This document shows positions 1 to 7,314 of a stretch of DNA of 29,791 bases, piece after piece (position 1 is the stretch's first letter; every line of letters starts with the position of its first letter). The stretch is taken from assembly GCA_900557505.1 (NCBI GenBank), contig USTC01000001.1, positions 1 to 29,791 on the forward strand, given 5' to 3'. The notes beneath the pieces are model-generated. The model ran no database searches. It saw nothing but the letters and a program-made list of their open reading frames with translations, and had not been told where the DNA came from. The DNA is from an uncultured Collinsella sp. GTDB taxonomy: Bacteria; Actinomycetota; Coriobacteriia; Coriobacteriales; Coriobacteriaceae. Made by a program: the position numbers and the translations under genes.

Positions 1-31
1 TGGCCGCCTTTTTACGTAAGGAGTCGCTTTG

Positions 32-985
32 ATGGACAAGGCTGCATCTACCGGCCATTCTGACCGCTGCCGCATCGTCGTCGATACCTGCTGCGACTTT
101 AGCCCCGAGGTCGCCGCGAACCTCGATGTCGATATCCTGGGTTTCCCCTTCATTATCGATGGCGAGGAGCGCACGGACGATATCTGGTCGAGCATGAGCC
201 CTAAGGAGTTCTACGACCGCATGCGCGCCGGCGCTCGCGTGTCTACCTCCGCCGTGTCGCTCGGTCGCTATATCGAGTTCTTTACCGAGTGTGCCAAGGA
301 GGGCACGCCCACGGTCTACCTGTGCTTTACCTCGGCGCTGTCGTCGAGCTACAACTCCGCGTGCCAGGCGGCGGACGCCGTGCGCGCCGAGTATCCCGAT
401 TTTGAGCTGTACGTGGTCGATAACGCTCTGCCCTGTGCGACCGGCGCGCTCTTGGCGCTCGAGGCCGTGCGCCAGCGTTCGGCGGGACTGACCGCCAAGC
501 AGCTGGTCGATTGGGCAAACGAGGCAAAGACCTACGTCCACGGTTACTTTACGCTCGAGAGCTTTGACGCACTGGCTGCCGGTGGCCGCATTCCGCCCGC
601 GGCGGCACAGCTCACGGCAAAGCTCGATGTCAAGCCCGAGCTCTCCTACGACCTTGCCGGCTCGCTGTCGCTGATCGGCGTCAACCGCGGCCGCAAGAAG
701 GCGCTCAAGTCCATCCTCAAGTCGTTCCGCGAGAACTACGTGCCCGACCGCACCATGCCCATCGCCATCATGACGGCCGATGCCGAGAAGGACGGCGACT
801 GGCTCGAGGCCGCCATCCGCAAGGAGGAGGGCTGCGCCGACGTCACCATCATCCGTAGTTCCGTCGGTCCTACCATCGGCTCGCACGTGGGCCCCGGCAT
901 GGTGGCCTGCGCGTTTTGGGGCAAGAATCGTGCCGAGAAAGCCTCGCTTTCCGACCGCATCGCGCGCCGTGTGCGAGGCGAGTAG
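32..985 (+). CDS. DegV family fatty-acid-binding protein
   Basis: DegV proteins bind a fatty acid and in Gram-positives can act as the FakB subunit that presents it to fatty acid kinase for phosphorylation; they are cytoplasmic. The 317-residue product has the family pattern: an N-terminal segment with VDTCCDFSPE, the STSAVSLGRYIEFF block whose Ser/Thr residues contact the lipid head group, and a mid-protein LAAGGRI motif. Length is slightly above the usual 280-290 residues because of short extensions at both ends. I chose ATG 32, eight bases after AAGGAG (18-23); a TTG directly upstream at 29 is less well spaced. No fakA is nearby, so the kinase partner would be elsewhere. The gap to the next gene is about 100 bases, so co-transcription is possible but not shown. 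Confidence 0.9.
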   Translation: MDKAASTGHSDRCRIVVDTCCDFSPEVAANLDVDILGFPFIIDGEERTDDIWSSMSPKEFYDRMRAGARVSTSAVSLGRYIEFFTECAKEGTPTVYLCFTSALSSSYNSACQAADAVRAEYPDFELYVVDNALPCATGALLALEAVRQRSAGLTAKQLVDWANEAKTYVHGYFTLESFDALAAGGRIPPAAAQLTAKLDVKPELSYDLAGSLSLIGVNRGRKKALKSILKSFRENYVPDRTMPIAIMTADAEKDGDWLEAAIRKEEGCADVTIIRSSVGPTIGSHVGPGMVACAFWGKNRAEKASLSDRIARRVRGE

Positions 986-1083
986 GCAGGCGCTGCGGCT
1001 GCAAGCGCCCTCAAGTCACGGCCGAAACGCTGGCACCGAGTATTCAACCTGGTAACAACACCCAACCCAAAAGGAAAGGTTTC

Positions 1084-2163
1084 ATGGCAAACAAGCTCTC
1101 CGTCGCATTCATCGGCACCGGAATCATGGGTGCCCCCATCGCCGGCCACATCCTGGACGCCGGCTATCCCGTCACGGTCAACAATCGCACCAAGTCCAAG
1201 GCTGCCGCGCTTATCGAGCGCGGCGCCGTCTGGGCCGATGCGCCGGCCGATGCCGTGGCGAACGCCGATGTCGTCTTTACCATGGTGGGCTATCCCTCCG
1301 AGGTCGAGGAACTCTACCTGGCGGGCGACGGCCTGCTCGCGTGCACCAAGCCGGGCGCGGTCTTGATCGACCTCACCACGAGCTCGCCCGAGCTCGCCCG
1401 TGACATTGCCGAGGCCGCCCAGGTCTCCGGTCGCATGGCGTTTGACTGCCCCGTCACCGGCGGCGAGTCGGGCGCTATCGCCGGCACGCTCACGGCTATC
1501 GTGGGCGCTACCGAGAACGACATCGCGCCGGTCCGCGACATCCTTGCCACCTTTGCGGCCAACATCTGCTGCTTCGACGGCGCCGGCAAGGGCCAGGCTG
1601 CCAAGCTCGCCAACCAGGTGTCGCTGGGCGCCTGCATGGTCGGCATGGCGGACGCCATGGCATTTGCCGAGCTGAGCGGCCTTGACCTGGAGAAGACCCG
1701 CCAGATGATCCTGGGCGGTACCGGCAAGTCCGGCGCCATGGAGAGCCTGGCGCCCAAGGCGCTCGACGGCGACTACAAGCCCGGCTTTATGGTCGAGCAC
1801 TTCATTAAGGACCTGCGCCTGGCGCTCGCTTACGCCGACGATCGCGAGCTCGCGCTGCCCGGTGCCGACGTGGCCTTTACGCTCTACGATATGCTCGACG
1901 CCATTGGCGGCGCCAAGCTGGGCACCCAGGCCATCACGGTACTCTACAAGGAGGAGGCCGACGCCATCGCCGCCGGTCTGGACTGGTCGCAGTATCGCCC
2001 CGAGGAGCATGGTGCCCACGAGGACGGCTGCGGTTGCGGCGAGCACGGCGACGACCACGAGTGCGGTTGCGGCCACCACCACGGCGAGGACCACGAGTGC
2101 TGCGGCGGCCACGGCCATGACGACGGCCACGAGTGCTGCTGCGGCCACCATCACGAGGAGTAG
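1084..2163 (+). CDS. NAD(P)-dependent beta-hydroxyacid dehydrogenase (GarR/GlxR-like) with His/Cys-rich tail
   Basis: Residues 1 to about 300 form a 3-hydroxyisobutyrate / tartronate-semialdehyde reductase-type enzyme: an N-terminal Rossmann fold with the FIGTGIMGAPIAGHIL dinucleotide loop, DCPVTGGESGAIAGTL as the substrate-binding segment, and GAGKGQAAKLANQ containing the catalytic Lys. The substrate cannot be named from sequence. The start is ATG 1084 after AAGGAAAGG; an open frame back to 916 overlaps degV and is ignored. Odd feature: the last 50 residues (310-359) are an added tail with 9 Cys and 13 His in four units of about 12 residues (GCGCGEHGDDHE, CGCGHHHGEDHE, CCGGHGHDDGHE, CCCGHHHEE). 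This looks like a metal-binding appendage, which the family normally lacks. The next gene starts 5 bases downstream, so they are probably one transcript. Confidence 0.88.
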   Translation: MANKLSVAFIGTGIMGAPIAGHILDAGYPVTVNNRTKSKAAALIERGAVWADAPADAVANADVVFTMVGYPSEVEELYLAGDGLLACTKPGAVLIDLTTSSPELARDIAEAAQVSGRMAFDCPVTGGESGAIAGTLTAIVGATENDIAPVRDILATFAANICCFDGAGKGQAAKLANQVSLGACMVGMADAMAFAELSGLDLEKTRQMILGGTGKSGAMESLAPKALDGDYKPGFMVEHFIKDLRLALAYADDRELALPGADVAFTLYDMLDAIGGAKLGTQAITVLYKEEADAIAAGLDWSQYRPEEHGAHEDGCGCGEHGDDHECGCGHHHGEDHECCGGHGHDDGHECCCGHHHEE

Positions 2164-2168
2164 CGACC

Positions 2169-2597
2169 ATGAGCTGGACGTTCGTGGTGCTTGCGCTGGT
2201 GCTCTTTCTCTTTGCGATCTACATCGGCTTTTTATGCGGCCAGTGGGCGTGCGAAAAGCGCGTCATCACCAAGCGCGACTACTGGATCGCCAATTTTGCA
2301 GGTGCGGCGGCAGTCGTCCTGCTAACCTGGGTGTTTTCGCTGTTCCCGCTGGTGCAGTTTGCGCCGATCGGCTGGCTCGGCGGCTTTATCGCCGGCCTTA
2401 AGATGAGTTTTGGCGAGTCCGTCGGCCCGTGGCGCAAGCACGACGAGGTCTTTAACGTCAACAAGGCTCACCGCGCCGCCGCCGACGCGGGCGATGCCGA
2501 GGAGCGTCGCCGCGCACGCCGCAATGGCGCGGCCGACCGACAGCTCATCTCGGTCACCGATGACAGCAAGGGTGCTGGCAAGCACGCTAAGAAATAG
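2169..2597 (+). CDS. Small membrane protein with basic C-terminal tail, unknown function
   Basis: I do not recognise a family. The 142-residue product starts with a hydrophobic helix (about residues 4-24), then a short KRVITKRDYW loop, a second helix (about 41-60) and a third weaker apolar stretch ending near IAGLKMSFGESVGPWRKHDEVF. The rest (about 100-142) is soluble, Arg/Ala/Asp-rich and ends GKHAKK, so it is likely cytoplasmic. The ATG at 2169 lies 5 bases after the dehydrogenase stop; a longer frame from 2133 would overlap that gene and is rejected. It is followed after 15 bases by the HEAT-like gene, so it probably belongs to the 1084-4403 transcription unit. Confidence 0.75.
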   Translation: MSWTFVVLALVLFLFAIYIGFLCGQWACEKRVITKRDYWIANFAGAAAVVLLTWVFSLFPLVQFAPIGWLGGFIAGLKMSFGESVGPWRKHDEVFNVNKAHRAAADAGDAEERRRARRNGAADRQLISVTDDSKGAGKHAKK

Positions 2598-2612
2598 TAA
2601 GAAGAGGTAACT

Positions 2613-3311
2613 ATGGCAGAAAACAAGGAAGAACAGCTCACCGACGAGGAGCTGGCACAGCTTCAGCTGGCAGAGGAGAACGAGAACGCCGTCGACCGCC
2701 TGGTCAAGGAGCTCGGCTGCCCCACGCGCCGCATTCGTCAGTTTGCCGCCCGCGTGCTGCACCTGCTTGCCGAGCGCGATCCGCAGCGCGTCGTGCCCTG
2801 CGTGCCCGCGCTGATCGAGGCGCTCGACCGCCCCGAGGCTCAGACCCGCTGGGAGGCTCTCGATGCCCTGGCGGCGCTCGCCACTACCTGCCCCGAGCAG
2901 CTGGGCGATGCCTTTGAGGGCGCCGAGACCGCGCTGTTCGACGAGATTTCCTCCACGCTGCGCTATGCCGCCTTCCGCCTGCTGTGCGTGTGGGGCGCCA
3001 CGAGCGTCGAGCGTTCGCGCGAGGCTTGGCCCATTCTGGACGAGGCCATCCAGTGCTACCACGGCGACCTCGAGTATCGCGACATGCTCGGTTGCCTGTA
3101 CGAGTTTGGCCAGGGCGAGATCGACGCCGAGGTCGCCGAGAAGCTTGCGCTGCGCCTTAAGTTCGATGCCGAGAACGGCAAGGGCAGCTATCTCAAGGCC
3201 CGTTCGAGCGAGATTTGCGAAATGCTTGTTAAACGTTTTGGCCTGGATCTCTCCAAAAAGAAGAAGCGTGCTAGCGTTAAAAAATCTGAGGCCGCCGAAG
3301 ACGAGGAGTAA
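2613..3311 (+). CDS. HEAT-like repeat protein
   Basis: The 232-residue cytoplasmic protein is mostly alpha-helical and has HEAT/PBS-lyase-type repeats: RRIRQFAARVLHLLAERDP, then VVPCVPALIEALDRPEAQTRWEALDALAAL, then FDEISSTLRYAAFRLLCVWGA. Each has the Arg/Asp-centred helix pairs typical of such scaffolds. The C-terminus is lysine-rich then acidic (KKKKRASVKKSEAAEDEE), probably disordered. HEAT proteins usually mediate protein-protein contacts; no partner can be named. It has a GAAGAGG ribosome binding site and sits 15 bases after the membrane protein and 6 bases before the dehydrogenase gene, which indicates translational linkage in one operon. Confidence 0.75.
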   Translation: MAENKEEQLTDEELAQLQLAEENENAVDRLVKELGCPTRRIRQFAARVLHLLAERDPQRVVPCVPALIEALDRPEAQTRWEALDALAALATTCPEQLGDAFEGAETALFDEISSTLRYAAFRLLCVWGATSVERSREAWPILDEAIQCYHGDLEYRDMLGCLYEFGQGEIDAEVAEKLALRLKFDAENGKGSYLKARSSEICEMLVKRFGLDLSKKKKRASVKKSEAAEDEE

Positions 3312-3317
3312 CAGATT

Positions 3318-4403
3318 ATGGCGCACGATGTAGTCCTGATTCCCGGTGACGGTATCGGTCCCGAGATTACGCAGGCCATGCGCCGCGTGGTCGAGGCCAC
3401 CGGTGTCCAGATCAATTGGAACGTCCAAGAGGCCGGTGCCGGCGTCATGGACGAGTTTGGCACGCCACTGCCTCAGCACGTGCTCGACGCGGTCGCCGAG
3501 ACCAAGGTTGCTATCAAGGGCCCCATCACCACGCCGGTCGGTACGGGTTTCCGCAGCGTCAATGTGGCCCTGCGAAAGCACTTCGACCTGTATGCCTGCG
3601 TGCGCCCTTGCCTGTCGCAGCCGGGCGACGGCTCGCGCTTCCGCGACGTCGACCTGGTCATCGTGCGCGAGAACACCGAGGACCTCTACGCCGGCATCGA
3701 GTTCGATGAGGGCGCTGCCGAGGTCGAGGAGCTCTCGCAGCTCGTCGAGCGCTCGGGTCAGAAGACCTTCGCCGCGGATTCCGCCATCTCAATTAAGCCG
3801 ATTTCCATCGCCAAGAGCCGCCGTATTGTGGAGTACGCCTTTGAGTACGCCCGCCGCTGCGGCCGCAAAAAGGTGACGGCCGTGCATAAGGCCAACATCA
3901 TGAAGGCGACCGATGGTCTGTTCCTGCGCGTTGCGCGCGAGGTGGCCGCCAACTATCCCGATATCGAGTTCAACGACAAGATCGTCGACGCCACCTGCAT
4001 GGGCCTGGTCCAGAACCCCAACGACTTCGATGTCCTGGTGCTGCCCAACCTGTACGGCGACATCGTGAGCGACCTGTGCGCCGGCCTGGTAGGTGGACTG
4101 GGTATGGCTCCGGGTTCCAACATCGGTGCCGACTGCGCCATCTTTGAGGCTACGCATGGCTCCGCGCCCGATATCGCCGGCCAGGATATCGCCAACCCCA
4201 CGGCCGAGATCCTCTCTGCTGCGATGATGCTCGATCACCTGGGCGAGAACGATGCTGCCAATCGCATTCGTGCCGCCGTATCTGCCACGCTCGACGAGGG
4301 CGAGCAGGTTACCGGTGACGTGCGTCGTGCCCAGACCGGCTCCGTTGAGGGCGCTGTGGGCACGCAGGCCTTTGCCGATGCCGTTATCGCGCACCTGGTC
4401 TAA
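3318..4403 (+). CDS. NAD-type isocitrate/isopropylmalate family dehydrogenase, probably isocitrate dehydrogenase
   Basis: This cytoplasmic beta-decarboxylating dehydrogenase (361 residues) most likely converts isocitrate to 2-oxoglutarate. It starts with the family signature [10 protein letters not shown]. The substrate loop reads [20 protein letters not shown], with Ser80, Asn82, Arg86, Arg96 and later Arg118 in place for isocitrate; isopropylmalate dehydrogenases lack the SxNxxLR pattern. [15 protein letters not shown] carries the catalytic Lys, and [10 protein letters not shown] the metal-binding Asp residues. The cofactor loop [17 protein letters not shown], with Asp-Ile where NADP enzymes carry Lys-Tyr, points to NAD. 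No leuC/leuD or citrate synthase is nearby. It is the last gene of the operon and is followed by a terminator at 4463-4491. Confidence 0.88.
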   Translation: MAHDVVLIPGDGIGPEITQAMRRVVEATGVQINWNVQEAGAGVMDEFGTPLPQHVLDAVAETKVAIKGPITTPVGTGFRSVNVALRKHFDLYACVRPCLSQPGDGSRFRDVDLVIVRENTEDLYAGIEFDEGAAEVEELSQLVERSGQKTFAADSAISIKPISIAKSRRIVEYAFEYARRCGRKKVTAVHKANIMKATDGLFLRVAREVAANYPDIEFNDKIVDATCMGLVQNPNDFDVLVLPNLYGDIVSDLCAGLVGGLGMAPGSNIGADCAIFEATHGSAPDIAGQDIANPTAEILSAAMMLDHLGENDAANRIRAAVSATLDEGEQVTGDVRRAQTGSVEGAVGTQAFADAVIAHLV

Positions 4404-4462
4404 GGTATGCACGCTGCAAACGCCTAAATAGTACTTAAGTGTTTGCGTATAACCTAAGAATC

Positions 4463-4491
4463 AATACGCCCGGCGCCCTGCCGGGCGTATT
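4463..4491 (+). terminator. Hairpin terminator after the isocitrate dehydrogenase gene
   Basis: A perfect 12-bp stem (AATACGCCCGGC and its complement) encloses a 5-base loop. Only a short, weak T-run follows, so efficiency is uncertain. It separates the 1084-4403 operon from the gene at 4530. Confidence 0.75.
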
Positions 4492-4529
4492 CTATTGGGG
4501 ACTATGTTTCCTAACAAGGAGTAACTGAT

Positions 4530-5615
4530 ATGGGTCTGATTCAAAAGAAGGACGAGAAGGACGAGATCGACGGCATCCAGATCATCGAGCGCGGCGAAGG
4601 CCCTGACGGTGATGAGGACGAGAAGATCGACCTGGTCGCCGGCACGTCTGCCGAACATATTGCCGCCGGCACGACCGCCGAGGAGGAAGACGCTCGCCTG
4701 GAGGCAAAGATCGCCGCGGACGCCGCCGACGAGAACCTCATGCCCCAGGAGCAGGACGAGGACGACGACTCCGACGTGGACGACCACGCTTGTAAGCACA
4801 AGAAGACGATGATTGCCGCCTTTGTGGTCGCCATCGTGATCGCTGCCGTGGTCGGCTTCTTTATCGGCAACGGTGGTTTTGGCGGCAAGGGTGTCGGCTC
4901 GTCGACCCTGACCGAGGATCAGCTCGATTCGACCGTGGCAAGTTATAGCTACAACGGCAAGAAGAGCGACATCACCGCGCGTGAGGCCATCGAGAGCCAG
5001 TACAGTCTCGACACCGTCAAGGACGACGACGGCAGCTACACCGCTCCGTCTGCCGACGTTATCCTGTCCTACGCGCGCAACCAGATTCTGCTGGACGCTG
5101 CCGAGGACGAGGGCATTACCGTCTCTTCCAAGGAAATGAAGCAGTACGCCGAGGATTCCATCGGCACTTCGGACTACAAGACCATGGCCACGCAGTATGG
5201 CGTGTCCAAGGACCAGGCCAAGCAGATCGTCCGCCAGTCCGCGACGCTGCAGAAGCTCTACAAGAAGAAGGTGGGCGATAGCTCCGCAAGCATGCCGACC
5301 GCTCCGACCGAGCCTGCTGACGGCAACGAGGAGACCGCGAGCAAGGACTACGCCGACTACATCATCAACCTTGCCGGTGACGAGTGGGATAGCGAGAAGG
5401 GCACTTGGAAGGACGCCGACAGCACCTACGCTAAGGCCTTTGCCGACGATGCCTTTACGGCCGATAGCGCTACCTATAAGCAGGCCATGACCGCCTACTA
5501 CACTGCTTACCAGCAGTACTCTTTGCAGGCTTCGAGCGCCAGCTCCAAGTGGACCGAGTATGCTAACGGCCTCTACGCCAAGGCCAACATCAGCATCTAC
5601 GGCCTGTTTGCGTAA
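4530..5615 (+). CDS. Membrane-anchored SurA-N-like protein with long acidic cytoplasmic region
   Basis: The 361-residue protein has three parts. Residues 1-90 are strongly acidic and low in complexity (many Asp/Glu), expected in the cytoplasm. Residues 94-113 form one transmembrane helix after the basic KHKK. The rest is extracellular and hydrophilic: the stretch around VILSYARNQILLDAAEDEGITVSSKEMKQYAEDS and YGVSKDQAKQIVRQSATLQKLYKKKVG resembles the N-terminal chaperone domain of SurA / PrsA-type foldases. I see no parvulin catalytic domain, so isomerase activity is not supported. The start has AAGGAGT at 4516-4522. It is monocistronic, between terminators at 4463-4491 and 5656-5694. A role in folding or retaining secreted proteins is inference. 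Confidence 0.72.
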   Translation: MGLIQKKDEKDEIDGIQIIERGEGPDGDEDEKIDLVAGTSAEHIAAGTTAEEEDARLEAKIAADAADENLMPQEQDEDDDSDVDDHACKHKKTMIAAFVVAIVIAAVVGFFIGNGGFGGKGVGSSTLTEDQLDSTVASYSYNGKKSDITAREAIESQYSLDTVKDDDGSYTAPSADVILSYARNQILLDAAEDEGITVSSKEMKQYAEDSIGTSDYKTMATQYGVSKDQAKQIVRQSATLQKLYKKKVGDSSASMPTAPTEPADGNEETASKDYADYIINLAGDEWDSEKGTWKDADSTYAKAFADDAFTADSATYKQAMTAYYTAYQQYSLQASSASSKWTEYANGLYAKANISIYGLFA

Positions 5616-5655
5616 AGATTTGTCTGAGCCACCGAGCGCGTAGCCGAAATATCTG

Positions 5656-5694
5656 AATAGCCCGCTAGAACGGATGTTGTTCTAGCGGGCTATT
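5656..5694 (+). terminator. Strong hairpin terminator
   Basis: A perfect 16-bp stem (AATAGCCCGCTAGAAC with its complement) closes a 7-base loop and is followed by TGCGTTT. It ends transcription of the 4530-5615 gene and lies between converging genes, so it may also act on the minus strand, although that side has fewer Ts. Confidence 0.85.
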
Positions 5695-5724
5695 TGCGTT
5701 TAGGCTCTGGTGGCTAAATTATGC

Positions 5725-5964
5725 CTATGAATCTTTAAGTCCAAAAAGATTATCGGCTTCATCGTCAGGCATATATTCCAGCACATCGCCCGGTTGGCAG
5801 TCGAGTGCCCGGCATATCGCGTCAAGAGTTGAAAAGCGCACGGCAGAAACCTTGCCCGTCTTGATGCGCGACATATTGACCTGGGAGATGCCCACGCGTT
5901 CCGCAAGCTCTTTGGATGAGATCTTGCGTTCGGCGAGCATGCGGTCAAGCCGCAGAATAATCAT
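5725..5964 (-). CDS. Small XRE/Cro-type HTH transcriptional regulator (YozG-like)
   Basis: The 79-residue protein is almost entirely one lambda-repressor-like helix-turn-helix. Residues about 9-65 carry LAERKISSKELAERVGISQVNMSRIKTGK, with the recognition helix around QVNMSRIK, and then FSTLDAICRALDCQPGDVLEYMPD, the usual fourth and fifth helices. It is the second gene of a two-gene minus-strand unit, starting 9 bases after the membrane protein stop with a GGGGGA ribosome binding site. Pairs of a DUF2975 membrane protein and a YozG-like regulator are common in Gram-positives. The palindrome at 6636-6651 over the shared promoter is a plausible target, which would make the unit autoregulated. 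Confidence 0.88.
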   Translation of the reverse strand: MIILRLDRMLAERKISSKELAERVGISQVNMSRIKTGKVSAVRFSTLDAICRALDCQPGDVLEYMPDDEADNLFGLKDS

Positions 5965-5973
5965 GGATTCCCC

Positions 5974-6612
5974 CTAGAGCAATTCGTCATCTTGTTTTTG
6001 CAGGATATACCCGTAGCGGAAGATGCTGGCAATCAGGCAAATAATCAGGCCTGCAAAGAGCATAGAGGGCTCGAATAACTGGCCGACGAACGCATCCGTA
6101 AAGCTGCCGCCAAATCCTGAGAGTATCATTCCCGTGATTGCGGCACCAAGAAGCCTCACGGCAACGCCGCCGATAAGGAATAAATTTCCTACTCGACGAA
6201 GTGTCTGGTTACATTCAAGGTCAAAGGGCCTGCCTTCCTTTTCAATGTTGAAGAAAAACCTGCGCACGCTTATCGCGATGGTAAGCGCGAGACATGTCAT
6301 CAAGAGGCTCCCTATGGCAGTGTGACCATCGTGTGCAACGAGCATAAGTGGGGCCTGCGCATCGGCACCGACGATAGCAAGGCACGGCCCTTCGCCGGCT
6401 TGAAGTTCTACGGATTGGAGACACGACCCTTGGGAGAGGCCAGGCAATATGAGTAGAAGGTCAATCGCAATGACTGCGAGAAGTCCCAGAGCGAGCGCGG
6501 TGGTAATGCAGATCGTGGCCCATTTGCAGATGCGAGCGAGCTTCCTCAGTTCGGCTATCGTCTGTTCGCGGCTGATGGTTTCATTCGATATAGATGCGTT
6601 TCGATGGACCAT
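5974..6612 (-). CDS. DUF2975-type four-helix membrane protein
   Basis: The 212-residue integral membrane protein appears to have four transmembrane helices: near the N-terminus (WATICITTALALGLLAVIAI), the middle (AIGSLLMTCLALTIAISV), LFLIGGVAVRLLGAAITGMIL, and LFAGLIICLIASIFRYG. RRFFFNIEKEGRPFDLECNQTLRRVG before the third helix is typical of DUF2975. The molecular function is unknown; such proteins are usually paired with the small XRE regulator that follows here. I start at ATG 6612 because GGAGGGG lies just before it; an upstream ATG at 6651 would fall inside the promoter and palindrome. A region of about 50 residues between helices 1 and 2 (QGSCLQSVELQAGEGPCLAI) is probably extracellular and has two Cys. 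Confidence 0.82.
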   Translation of the reverse strand: MVHRNASISNETISREQTIAELRKLARICKWATICITTALALGLLAVIAIDLLLILPGLSQGSCLQSVELQAGEGPCLAIVGADAQAPLMLVAHDGHTAIGSLLMTCLALTIAISVRRFFFNIEKEGRPFDLECNQTLRRVGNLFLIGGVAVRLLGAAITGMILSGFGGSFTDAFVGQLFEPSMLFAGLIICLIASIFRYGYILQKQDDELL

Positions 6613-6635
6613 AACCCCTCCAACCGGCATTTTGG

Positions 6636-6655
6636 ATGATACTTGTATCATATCA
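6636..6655 (-). promoter_or_regulatory. Extended -10 promoter overlapped by a palindromic operator candidate
   Basis: On the minus strand an extended -10, TGATATGAT (6647-6655), has only a weak -35 (TTATCG, 17 bases upstream). ATGATACTTGTATCAT (6636-6651), a 7+7 inverted repeat with a 2-base centre, overlaps the -10. A repressor bound there would block RNA polymerase; the XRE protein of the same unit is the obvious candidate (inference). Confidence 0.55.
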
Positions 6656-6840
6656 GAATTAACGACAAACGATAAATAATTACGGAAACTGAGTTAGTAA
6701 TGATTGAAAAAGATTAACGTGACCTATTAGCTCATTTTGGATGCCGGAGTTTAGCGCACGGGGGATGGGGACAAATGCCAAAACTTCCCGTGATCGCGCA
6801 AATGCTTCATCGGGTTTCCCCGATTCATCTGGGAAAACAG

Positions 6841-6856
6841 CTGCAAACGATTACAA
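6841..6856 (+). promoter_or_regulatory. cre-like catabolite control site
   Basis: The 16 bases fit the Gram-positive cre consensus WTGNNANCGNWNNCAW at all fixed positions except the first W. It lies just upstream of the inverted CGGTGAACGGT pair. A CcpA-like LacI-family protein would be the reader; none is encoded in the window, so this rests on motif match alone. Confidence 0.4.
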
Positions 6857-6861
6857 GTAAC

Positions 6862-6891
6862 CGGTGAACGGTCGAAAACTACCGTTCACCG
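6862..6891. promoter_or_regulatory. Inverted pair of CGGTGAACGGT, operator candidate
   Basis: CGGTGAACGGT (6862-6872) is followed after 8 bases by its exact complement (6881-6891). Each arm is also a direct repeat of CGGT at 7-bp spacing. The same 11-mer pair occurs before the second PTS gene (22618-22704), so it is probably a shared protein-binding site and not an RNA hairpin. Confidence 0.55.
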
Positions 6892-7079
6892 ATAATCTCA
6901 AAACTGGTTCTAACTGGTATTAAGACAAAAAGACCAATTCACATATCTTCACAATGACCTGCAATTTTTCTTTACGCTATTTATAGCCGCCCTGCGTTGT
7001 TTAGACACAATAAAAGTTCTGATCTTTTTCCAAAGCATTTCGAAACGGTTTCAAAACCGCAGGTAGAAGTATTAACGAG

Positions 7080-7128
7080 CGGTAAACGGTCGATTTATCA
7101 CCGTGAGCGGTGCAAAAACGTTTTACCG
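7080..7128. promoter_or_regulatory. Cluster of CGGT-type symmetric sites
   Basis: CGGTAAACGGT (7080-7090) differs by one base from the 11-mer at 6862. CACCGTGAGCGGTG follows, then AAAAACGTTTT flanked by CGGT and ACCG (7108-7128), which resembles a LacI-type operator with a central CG. It sits about 35-80 bases upstream of the putative -10. Confidence 0.4.
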
Positions 7129-7159
7129 TATGAATCAACGAAAGCGACCTCTTCTGGGG

Positions 7160-7198
7160 TGATATAGTGACAACAACACGTCACGTGGTTACTACCAG
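7160..7198 (+). promoter_or_regulatory. PTS operon promoter (extended -10) with downstream GntR-type operator
   Basis: TGATATAGT at 7160-7168 is an extended -10; the -35 is poor, which an extended -10 or an activator could offset. GTGGTTACTACCAG (7185-7198), a 5+4+5 inverted repeat matching the CTGGT-N4-ACCAG layout of HutC/NagR/DasR-type operators, lies just after the predicted start of transcription, a repressor position. The same 13 bases recur before agaS (11479-11491). Confidence 0.55.
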
Positions 7199-7314
7199 TT
7201 TAGAAACCACTGGTCTTCAAAGAACGCTTTCCAAGAAGCTTTAAGGGCGAGCGCCCGCTGGCTTCCGAAAATCATCGGACTCAGATTGTACACACCTTCG
7301 GAAGGGAAATTTGA

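Larger units (their letters stand above)
6613..7314 (+). promoter_or_regulatory. 700-bp AT-rich control region upstream of the mannose-family PTS
   Basis: No protein-coding gene is convincing here. Base composition is clearly more AT-rich than in the genes. It contains, in order, the minus-strand promoter of the DUF2975 gene, a cre-like site (6841-6856), an inverted CGGTGAACGGT pair (6862-6891), a CGGTTTCAAAACCG palindrome (7046-7059), a CGGT-type cluster (7080-7128), an extended -10 (7160-7168) and a GntR-type operator (7185-7198). The density of separate symmetric sites suggests several regulators feed into the PTS promoter. Confidence 0.6.

Noticed and set aside
736..2154. 472-codon open frame on the minus strand
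   Set aside because: It is the antisense of the dehydrogenase gene, with Val/Ala/Gly-rich low-complexity translation from the GC-rich third positions and the His/Cys repeat; no ribosome binding site and no family pattern.
2322..3581. 419-codon minus-strand open frame
   Set aside because: It crosses three clear plus-strand genes; such frames are a by-product of high GC at the third codon position.
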